A stretch of DNA of 11,396 nt, from positions 1 to 11,396 of the forward strand of contig JBCDMA010000115.1 in the NCBI GenBank assembly GCA_038744645.1, given 5' to 3'. The notes beneath the pieces were generated by a model. That model was not told the origin of the DNA and made no database searches. It saw nothing but the letters and a program-made list of their open reading frames with translations. The DNA is from Glaciecola sp038744645 (GTDB lineage: Bacteria > Pseudomonadota > Gammaproteobacteria > Enterobacterales > Alteromonadaceae). Below, piece by piece: positions 5,470 to 11,396 of this stretch (position 1 is the stretch's first letter; every line of letters starts with the position of its first letter). Both the position numbers and the translations under genes were made by a program.

Positions 5470-7923
5470 CTAAAACTCTCCGAAGTTGTAGGTAAACCTC
5501 ACACCTATTGTGCGCGGTCTAAGCACATTTGTGACAAAACTTCTCACTGTCGCACCGTTAACTGTTTGGTTGATCAAAGGCGTGCTTTGCACCCCCGTTT
5601 CTGCAAATTTATCGAATACGTTGTCGACATATGCAGTTACCGTCCATTCGTCTGTGACATAGCTTACGTTAAAATAAGCTACGCCAAAGCTGGGCAACGT
5701 AAAACTGCCGCCGCGCCCACCTGTTCGCGACAAGATGTCACTTTGCCAAGCGAAGTCAGCGTTGTATATAAGCTCAGCACCATTGCTCAGGTCTTGAAAA
5801 TAAACGGCTGAAAGGGACACCTGCTGTTCAGGCGAACCGGGGAGCCTATCACCAGTTTCACCATCTTCAAATGCGGTAGCGAATCCCGGCGGAGAAATCG
5901 TTCTTATCAACGATGGAACATCAGCAGATAATTCGCTCTCGACTCTACTAAATGAACCGCTGATCCTCAGCGAATCGGTGGCCAACCAATCAAATGAAGC
6001 TTCAATACCTCTTGATTCCGCGCCATTACCATTAATCGTTATGGGGATTGAGGCGTTAACGGTGGCTGACGATAGCTGGTTATCTTCCCATTCGATGTAG
6101 TAAATAGCACCATTGAGTTTCAAGCTACCATCAAGAAGCTGACTTTTAACACCAAATTCATGATTACGAGTCGTATCTGGTCCAAAGGCCCTTTCATCAA
6201 ACTGCGCAACATCATTGACAGGATCAGGCCCAAATTGTTGGCCTGGTGCAAGGTTACAGTTACCTTGAGATGCATCTGGATCAAACTCCGGGCAGGGACC
6301 ACCGCCATTTGATCCACCTATTCTAAATCCCTCACTTATTGTGGCGTAAACATTCACATCATCATTTACTTTATAAGATGTGTTGAACTTAAATAGTGTG
6401 CCTGAGTCACTTTGTGCCAAGTCAGGGTCAAATTCGCTTTGCGCAATCTCGTCTAAGGTCAGTGCGACAAAGTCTGGATCAAATAGTGGAAAATCGACGT
6501 CTGAAAAGCTCTCGATATCATAATCATAATACCGTCCGCCAATGGTCACCTGCCATTTGTCTGTGATTTGATAGCCTATCTCACCAAAGATGGCTTGTTC
6601 AGTTATGTCTTCTCTACTTTGAGCAAAATACTCCAAATTATCCGGCCTATCAAAGCCAGCGAACTGTGCATAGCCTGGCGTGAATTCCGAAGACGAAGAC
6701 ACAAATTCATTCTTGTTGTAGAAGGCACCAACTATCCAGTTCAAATCTGAATCGCTTGTAGAAACAAGTCTTATTTCTTGGTTAAAGGTTTCTTCTTCCT
6801 CTTCCTCTCGTGTGAATGCGGTAAACGTAGGAAACGTTTCATAAGAATATTCGAGGGATATTAGCAAGTCGGTCTGATCACGCTGACCTACTTCTTCATA
6901 TTTTGTGAAGCCCGTCGCCGACGTTAATTCTGCAAACCCAAGATCAGCAATGACTTCAAGCGCCAGTAATTCAGTGTCTTCTTCATTTGGCTCAAGTACG
7001 CGCTGCGCGTTTTCATATATTCCCGTGGTCCGCTGTCCGCGATGGCTCGAAATCGTTCGCCCTTCATTATCCTCTTCTTGAAAAATGTAAGACAATGTCG
7101 CGTCGACATATTCATTTTCCCATCTCAACATCAATTTACCCGTCAGGGATTCTTGACCGTTGACATCTTCTTGCGGATCAAACTGATCGCTACCTAGTGC
7201 AGCATCTGGTTCTGACACACCAATTTCTCTAACGATAAATGGCTGGTCGATAAAGCCAGGATCATCATATCTGTCTAGAGCAACGCGAAAGGCAAAATTT
7301 TCTGACAGGGGCGCGTTGAATGTAATACCTACATCATTGCCAAAGGACCCGCTTTCATCAGTTGAAAAGACATCTCCTCTAACGTCGACAGTTGTGGCGT
7401 CAAATTGTGGTTTGGTGGGAATATAGCGGATCGCGCCACTCAAGGTGCCGGCGCCGTAGAGAGTACCTTGCGGCCCAAGTAAAACCTCTACTCGGTCTAA
7501 ATCAGTTATTCTAAGGTCTACGTCTAACGGGATCTCACCGAGATAGGTTGCTACGGTCTCGCCTTGGTCATTACCGTCACCCTGTCCGAGGGGGTCAGCG
7601 TTGACTCCGCGCACAATGATTGGATTACCGTTACGACCACCCTGGTCTATGGCTACAATTCCTGGGACGAAGCGAAGCAGTTGCGATACATCTCCAATAC
7701 CTTTCTTTTCTAGGGTGTCACCGTCTAATGCGGCAATGTTGATGGGAACATCCTGAATTGAACCAAGACGTCTGGTCGCGGTGACCTCGATGACTTCTAA
7801 AGCGGCTAAGCTTTCTTCCTCTTCACTTGTTTGTGCAATGGCAGTTCCAGTTCCTGATGTTCCTAGGACTGCTAATGCAACGGATTTTGCTAATGGGTTC
7901 TTCTTGAACGTAAGCCTTCGCAT
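5470..7923 (-). CDS. TonB-dependent outer membrane receptor
   Basis: Outer-membrane active transporter of 817 residues, energised by TonB/ExbBD. It has a signal peptide with probable cleavage after AIA at about residue 30 and an acidic linker EEEE (34-37). A TonB-box-like segment EVIEVTATR (43-51) and a plug domain (about 55-165, with VPGIV, IIVRGV and GPQGTLYG) follow. The rest is the beta-barrel, ending in the aromatic-terminated strand GVRFTYNFGEF. The style resembles proteobacterial receptors with LLGPQGTLYGAGTLSGAIRYI-type plugs rather than classical siderophore receptors, so the ligand is unknown. Oddities are a run of six glutamates (373-378) and a likely external loop with paired cysteines (CPEFDPDASQGNC). 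AGGAG lies seven bases before the ATG, and a promoter lies about 95-125 bases upstream of it. It is divergent from the TPR-sulfotransferase gene. Confidence 0.97.
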   Translation of the reverse strand: MRRLTFKKNPLAKSVALAVLGTSGTGTAIAQTSEEEESLAALEVIEVTATRRLGSIQDVPINIAALDGDTLEKKGIGDVSQLLRFVPGIVAIDQGGRNGNPIIVRGVNADPLGQGDGNDQGETVATYLGEIPLDVDLRITDLDRVEVLLGPQGTLYGAGTLSGAIRYIPTKPQFDATTVDVRGDVFSTDESGSFGNDVGITFNAPLSENFAFRVALDRYDDPGFIDQPFIVREIGVSEPDAALGSDQFDPQEDVNGQESLTGKLMLRWENEYVDATLSYIFQEEDNEGRTISSHRGQRTTGIYENAQRVLEPNEEDTELLALEVIADLGFAELTSATGFTKYEEVGQRDQTDLLISLEYSYETFPTFTAFTREEEEEETFNQEIRLVSTSDSDLNWIVGAFYNKNEFVSSSSEFTPGYAQFAGFDRPDNLEYFAQSREDITEQAIFGEIGYQITDKWQVTIGGRYYDYDIESFSDVDFPLFDPDFVALTLDEIAQSEFDPDLAQSDSGTLFKFNTSYKVNDDVNVYATISEGFRIGGSNGGGPCPEFDPDASQGNCNLAPGQQFGPDPVNDVAQFDERAFGPDTTRNHEFGVKSQLLDGSLKLNGAIYYIEWEDNQLSSATVNASIPITINGNGAESRGIEASFDWLATDSLRISGSFSRVESELSADVPSLIRTISPPGFATAFEDGETGDRLPGSPEQQVSLSAVYFQDLSNGAELIYNADFAWQSDILSRTGGRGGSFTLPSFGVAYFNVSYVTDEWTVTAYVDNVFDKFAETGVQSTPLINQTVNGATVRSFVTNVLRPRTIGVRFTYNFGEF

Positions 7924-8018
7924 TTAATATCTCCTAACACATTTTTTAATAATTTTTTGTTGTTGGAGTTGTGCATGCGTGTCTTATTTATAATTATTGT
8001 TATTGGTGTCCAGTTTCG

Positions 8019-8047
8019 ATACTGTGCGTAAGCCAGTGTTTTGTCAA
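8019..8047 (-). promoter_or_regulatory. Probable sigma-70 promoter of the TonB-dependent receptor gene
   Basis: On the minus strand a perfect TTGACA (8047-8042) is followed after 17 bases by CAGTAT (8024-8019), a weak -10. The start point would be near 8012, leaving a leader of about 89 bases, rich in A and T, before the receptor ATG. The weak -10 suggests dependence on an activator. No comparably good promoter is visible for the divergent sulfotransferase gene. Confidence 0.55.
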
Positions 8048-8110
8048 TTTTTTTGATGTGTTTTGGCAGTCATTCGCTACAACCCTAAAACTAAAGGATA
8101 GTTTTACGAC

Positions 8111-9709
8111 ATGTTTGATGTCGATATCGACAAGTACTTAAAAGCTCTCGAACGCGGCAGTTATGAAGATGTCCATAAAACCGCCATCGGCATGATACAA
8201 AACAATGTCCGTAATCCTTTACCCTATTTCCTACTGGCTTTGGTCTGCGTTTATCACAATAACGTCAATAAGGCATTGGAGCTTTTTGAAAAGTCGTTAG
8301 CATACGATGGGGACAATGCATACACTTTGGTTTACTACGCGAAAACGATGTCGCAACTGGGCAATCAAAAAGCCGCCAAAAAGCTTCTGGACAAAGCTTC
8401 CAGACAAAATCCGCAACAACCGTTTTTAGCTGACATGATGGGCGTCATCTATAGCAAAACAGGTTTTCATGAGCATGCTATAGCCTGGTTTAAAACGGCC
8501 GTTTCGCTGGACAGTGACCGCGCAAACTTTCACTACAATTTGGGGGCGTCACAACAATTCCTCGGACACTTTGACGACGCGGAAGTCGCCTACAAGAAAG
8601 CCATAAACCTATCATCTGGACACTACAAAGCGTTGTCTTCAATTGTGCATCTTCGAAAACAAGCATCGTCGGATAATTTGATTGATGTTTTAAAAGTTAG
8701 CTTTAAAGAGCACAGTGACGACGCTGATGCCCGACTGCATCTAGGGCATGCATTAGCCAAGAGCTACGAGGATCTCGGAGAATATGAAGAGAGCCTGAAT
8801 TGGTTGGCCGCAGCAAAAGAAAAAAAACGAAATAAAGCAGCGACGTTTGAATACACAGACATCTTTCAGTCAGTGGAGCAATTGGCGAAAACCAGAGATA
8901 TCAAAACCGTCTCGAAGGTACCTGCAAATGAAGAATCGCCGATTTTCATTGTGGGATTACCGCGCACCGGAACGACTTTGGTGGACAGGATCATCTCCTC
9001 TCATGCGGATGTAAAAGCGGCAGGAGAACTGAGCGTATTTGGCTGGTTACTTAAAAAGAATGCTGACACAGCGTCGCGGTTTGTCTTGGATAAAGACACT
9101 ATCAGTGCCTCAGATTCCCTGGATATGCATGAAATCGGCAACAACTATATCGAAGCTACTCGCCATCTCAGGCAGGGTGTGAAGCGATTCACCGACAAGA
9201 TGCCGCTCAACTTCTTTTATGCTGATTTAATCAACCGTGCTTTGCCAAATGCTCGCATCATTGTGCTTCGTCGACATCCAATGGATAGCTGTCTGAGCAA
9301 TTACAGGCAGCTGCTTACTGCACAGCACAACTATTATGAATACACTTACGATTTGCAGCGCATAGCAAATTTTTATCTGGCATTTGATGCATTAGTAGAT
9401 ACGTTCAGCAAATCGCTGCCTCATAACAGATTTTTACAGGTGAGTTATGAGGATTTGGTGTTAAATCAGGAGGAACAAACGCGGCGATTGCTAGATTTCT
9501 GTGAATTGGAGTGGGATGACGCCTGCATGCGATTCCATAAAAATACCGACCCTGTTTCAACAGCCAGTTCGGTGCAGGTGAGACAGCCTCTTTATTCAAA
9601 GTCCATCGGGCGGTGGAAACGGTATGGCAACAGGCTAGATGAGCTTTTTGAGACCCTTAGTCAACAGTTGCCCCTCGAAGTTTTGGACAATACTGTAAAG
9701 CAGTCCTAG
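8111..9709 (+). CDS. TPR-repeat sulfotransferase fusion
   Basis: Cytoplasmic protein of 532 residues in two parts. Residues 1 to about 250 are tetratricopeptide-type helical repeats (for example ANFHYNLGASQQFLGHFDDA), likely a substrate- or partner-binding scaffold. Residues about 275-525 form a PAPS-dependent sulfotransferase domain of the Sulfotransfer_3 type. Its 5'-phosphosulfate loop is FIVGLPRTGTT (279-289), DKMPLNF carries Lys363, and the 3'-phosphate site is LRRHPMDSCLSNY with Ser393. All expected binding motifs are present, so it looks active. It has no signal peptide or membrane helix. AAAGGA lies 12 bases before the ATG, a rather long spacing. It is divergent from the TonB-dependent receptor, a neighbourhood I recall as recurring in marine gammaproteobacteria. 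The acceptor substrate is unknown. Confidence 0.93.
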   Translation: MFDVDIDKYLKALERGSYEDVHKTAIGMIQNNVRNPLPYFLLALVCVYHNNVNKALELFEKSLAYDGDNAYTLVYYAKTMSQLGNQKAAKKLLDKASRQNPQQPFLADMMGVIYSKTGFHEHAIAWFKTAVSLDSDRANFHYNLGASQQFLGHFDDAEVAYKKAINLSSGHYKALSSIVHLRKQASSDNLIDVLKVSFKEHSDDADARLHLGHALAKSYEDLGEYEESLNWLAAAKEKKRNKAATFEYTDIFQSVEQLAKTRDIKTVSKVPANEESPIFIVGLPRTGTTLVDRIISSHADVKAAGELSVFGWLLKKNADTASRFVLDKDTISASDSLDMHEIGNNYIEATRHLRQGVKRFTDKMPLNFFYADLINRALPNARIIVLRRHPMDSCLSNYRQLLTAQHNYYEYTYDLQRIANFYLAFDALVDTFSKSLPHNRFLQVSYEDLVLNQEEQTRRLLDFCELEWDDACMRFHKNTDPVSTASSVQVRQPLYSKSIGRWKRYGNRLDELFETLSQQLPLEVLDNTVKQS

Positions 9710-9724
9710 CGGTTAAGCTACTGA

Positions 9725-10492
9725 TTAAACCAATAATTCTCTCGCCAGTGTTTGAAAGTACCGCGACAGCTGATACCAAATAATGTTGCACTCCGCCTTT
9801 GACGGGTACAGCCCCTGTTTCGCCTCTTGTGATTGAATAGTCCCCGCAGCTAAGAAATGGTTTTTGATTGTGTGGTGCTGAATACAGGCTTCAAACGCGC
9901 GTGCACTTAGCTCTTCAGGCTTTGCGTAATAGTAAATATTCTGTTGTTTATCGAACGCAACGCTGGTCGCGACCAAGCGGCTTGGGTTGTCGTTTTCAAG
10001 AAGAATACTGCTAAAAGTGTCTGCAAGTGATTGGTTTAACGGATGTTCAATCATCTTTGCCGTGTTGTTCAGCCAGACACTGGTGGCAAAGTGTGTCAAT
10101 GATTCAAGTTTAAACATCTTTGGTGAAATGTAGTGATCAAATGCATGCCACCACTCATGAGCAAGCGCGCCGCCACCCGCCTTTTTCGCTAGACTTAGCG
10201 TTCTTGACGATGGAGAGTAGTGCGCTTTTGTATAGCGATTGCCGCCAGAGCCATAGGCAATGGATAAGGTGCCTCTGAGTGATATAACGTCTTTAGGCAC
10301 TTGTAATATGTCGGCTAAATCACAAAAGGCGTCAAAGAAGAGATTGGCAGCATTCTGTTGCTCCTTTTTGGTGACCCAGTTCCCTACTTTGGCCGATTTA
10401 AAACCGAAGTACTTCACTATATCGGTAAATGAGACATCGGCTCCGTCGCGATGGCTCTCACCGTTTCTATAGTAGTTGGTTATTTGCTTCAT
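9725..10492 (-). CDS. CLCA_X-like / LPD1-domain putative zinc metalloprotein
   Basis: Protein of 255 residues with no signal peptide. The segment FGFKSAKVGNWVTKKEQQNAANLFFDAFCDLADIL (about 29-63), then ISLRGTLSIAYGSGG, AHYSPSSRTLSLAK and GGGALAHEWWHAFDHY (107-121), matches my memory of the CLCA_X family. It also matches the LPD1 domain of phage and plasmid polyvalent proteins. HEWWH (112-116) is an HExxH zinc-metallopeptidase signature, and the later PEELSARAFE (192-201) offers a glutamate as third zinc ligand. A metallopeptidase fold is therefore likely, but activity and substrate are unknown. The ATG at 10492 is the only usual start before the upstream stop. It lacks a recognisable ribosome binding site. 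It converges with the sulfotransferase gene (15-base gap) and diverges from the dioxygenase gene. Confidence 0.78.
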   Translation of the reverse strand: MKQITNYYRNGESHRDGADVSFTDIVKYFGFKSAKVGNWVTKKEQQNAANLFFDAFCDLADILQVPKDVISLRGTLSIAYGSGGNRYTKAHYSPSSRTLSLAKKAGGGALAHEWWHAFDHYISPKMFKLESLTHFATSVWLNNTAKMIEHPLNQSLADTFSSILLENDNPSRLVATSVAFDKQQNIYYYAKPEELSARAFEACIQHHTIKNHFLAAGTIQSQEAKQGLYPSKAECNIIWYQLSRYFQTLARELLV

Positions 10493-10524
10493 GAAATGAA
10501 CACGAGTGCTTTACGCTCTGATGA

Positions 10525-10554
10525 TTGACATTCATTGTGCAATTTTATTTTACT
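10525..10554 (+). promoter_or_regulatory. Probable promoter of the intradiol dioxygenase gene
   Basis: A perfect TTGACA (10525-10530) is followed after 18 bases by TTTACT (10549-10554), which matches the -10 consensus at four of six positions. The start point would be near 10561, giving a leader of about 37 bases. The spacing is one base over optimal. Confidence 0.45.
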
Positions 10555-10597
10555 GCCGATCACATTGGAAGTTTGACGAACGCGTGCATAAGATTAA

Positions 10598-11257
10598 ATG
10601 AAACAATCAAAAGCGAGTAAAAAGATGAAATCGAGCAGGCGACATTTTCTCAAGGCGGGTTTACTTGCTCCTTTCTTTGTCGGCACAGCCAATGCGAGCA
10701 AATATATTGTAACGCCACCAGAGGTTGAAGGTCCTTTCTATCCCGTCACTGCACAAAAAGACAAAGACTTTGATTTAACAAAAGTACAAGGGCAAAAATC
10801 AAGCGCACAGGGTACTCATCTTGAAATCCATGGCCGCGTCGTTGACCAGCAGGGCGTGCCTATCGAAGATGCCGTAGTAGATATATGGCAGGCAAATACC
10901 TTTGGTCGATATCGACATCCTGCTGATACGAGCCAGGGCAAACTCGATCCTGGGTTTCAAGGTTGGGCGATTGTCTCATCTGCAAACGACGGCTCATTTC
11001 GCTTTAAGACAATAAAGCCAGGTGCATACAAGGTGACGAGTAATTGGTTCAGACCACCTCATATTCATTTTAAAGTAAGTAAACGAGGTTATGAGGAACT
11101 GACGACGCAAATGTATTTCCCCGATGAGCCGTTGAACAAAGTCGATAAATTGCTTTTAAGACAAAGCGAAGAAGCCAGAGAGACAATGATTTCGCGTCTT
11201 GTAAGTGAACAAACATTGCCAGTCTATAACTATCAGGTCGTGCTTCAGAAAGCCTGA
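10598..11257 (+). CDS. Tat-exported intradiol ring-cleavage dioxygenase (protocatechuate 3,4-dioxygenase-like)
   Basis: Non-haem Fe(III) dioxygenase-like protein of 219 residues. The N-terminus carries a twin-arginine signal (SRRHFLKAG at 13-21, cleavage probably after ANA at about 33), so it should be exported folded. The mature part has PPEVEGPFYP (40-49), VDIWQANTFGRYRHP (94-108) and WFRPPHIHFKV (150-160). These supply the four expected iron ligands Tyr105, Tyr144, His155 and His157, plus the conserved Arg152. It is a single-chain protein resembling the beta subunit; no alpha-subunit gene is adjacent. Known relatives cleave catechol-type rings, but exported homologues are poorly characterised and no catabolic genes surround it, so the substrate is unknown. 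ATG 10598 and ATG 10625 are both possible starts. Neither has a strong ribosome binding site. Confidence 0.9.
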   Translation: MKQSKASKKMKSSRRHFLKAGLLAPFFVGTANASKYIVTPPEVEGPFYPVTAQKDKDFDLTKVQGQKSSAQGTHLEIHGRVVDQQGVPIEDAVVDIWQANTFGRYRHPADTSQGKLDPGFQGWAIVSSANDGSFRFKTIKPGAYKVTSNWFRPPHIHFKVSKRGYEELTTQMYFPDEPLNKVDKLLLRQSEEARETMISRLVSEQTLPVYNYQVVLQKA

Positions 11258-11271
11258 TAGCACCTACATTG

Positions 11272-11304
11272 GGAGACTGCAGCACATATAAGGCTACAGT
11301 CTCC
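11272..11304. terminator. Hairpin between convergent dioxygenase and redoxin genes
   Basis: GGAGACTG (11272-11279) pairs perfectly with CAGTCTCC (11297-11304). After one C-A mismatch, AGC and GCT extend the stem around a nine-base loop. It starts 15 bases after the dioxygenase stop and ends 12 bases beyond the end of the minus-strand gene, so it could end transcripts from both sides. No uninterrupted T-tract follows on either strand, so it is not a textbook intrinsic terminator. Confidence 0.6.
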
Positions 11305-11315
11305 ATCCACCAGGT

Positions 11316-11396
11316 TTAACTTTTATATTTAATCGAACAGCCATAAGGTGGAGTGAGTGTTTTTTCGGGCGAATTTCCGGCCATTAATGCATTCAT
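11316..11396 (-). CDS. Redoxin/thioredoxin-family protein, C-terminal fragment at window edge
   Basis: Reading minus from the window edge, 26 codons followed by TAA (11316-11318) encode a peptide ending LMAGNSPEKTLTPPYGCSIKYKS. The ending PPYGCSIKYK closely resembles the C-terminus (…TPPIGCSIKW) of a bacterial AhpC/TSA-redoxin family of about 180-200 residues, in which AL-x-ALLAGK-type text comes just before. The fragment opens with ATG only by chance; the gene continues beyond the window. The active-site CxxC region is not visible, so this rests on the C-terminal signature alone. Confidence 0.62.
   Translation of the reverse strand: MNALMAGNSPEKTLTPPYGCSIKYKS

Noticed and set aside
7989..7994. 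Perfect TATAAT on plus as a -10 for the sulfotransferase gene
   Set aside because: No acceptable -35 at 16-18 bases upstream (TTGGAG is 20 bases away), and the region is generally AT-rich.
1..11396. CRISPR array, insertion sequence, prophage or defence system
   Set aside because: No repeat-spacer arrays, transposase or integrase motifs, tRNA attachment sites or known defence domains were seen; all genes look like ordinary chromosomal families.

Overview
The window reads as chromosomal DNA of a moderately AT-rich Gram-negative bacterium, most likely a marine gammaproteobacterium of the Alteromonadales type. This rests on the large TonB-dependent receptor, a CLCA_X-type protein and the general protein style; the genus cannot be fixed from the sequence alone. 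I see no rRNA, tRNA, insertion sequence, phage gene or CRISPR array. Coding density is high, and no gene-free stretch exceeds about 200 bases.

Left part (1-4689) is a surface-glycan modification locus coupled to a two-component system. Four minus-strand genes are packed end to end: a GtrB-like polyprenyl-phosphate glycosyltransferase, an ArnT/PMT-like (GT83) membrane glycosyltransferase (17-bp overlap), an OmpR-family response regulator (4-bp ATGA overlap) and a membrane histidine kinase (3-bp gap, cut by the window edge). A small GtrA-family flippase gene is divergent from them. The genes fit a three-step scheme: GtrB loads a sugar on undecaprenyl phosphate, GtrA flips it, and the GT83 enzyme transfers it to an acceptor on the periplasmic side. 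The co-encoded kinase and regulator would adjust the output. The 133-bp divergent region holds a TTGACA-like hexamer three times at an exact 10-bp period, plus a 9-bp inverted repeat, which is a good candidate operator.

Middle part (4717-9709): a DUF1993 protein gene (minus), then a TonB-dependent receptor gene (minus) with a clear promoter, a strong ribosome binding site and a downstream hairpin. Divergent from the receptor is a TPR-sulfotransferase fusion gene (plus). This pair suggests a functional link between uptake and sulfation, but the substrate is unknown.

Right part (9725-11396): a CLCA_X/LPD1-like putative zinc metalloprotein (HEWWH motif, minus), a divergent Tat-exported intradiol dioxygenase with all four expected iron ligands (plus), and the last 26 codons of a redoxin/thioredoxin-like gene entering from the right edge (minus). 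A strong hairpin lies between the last two convergent genes.
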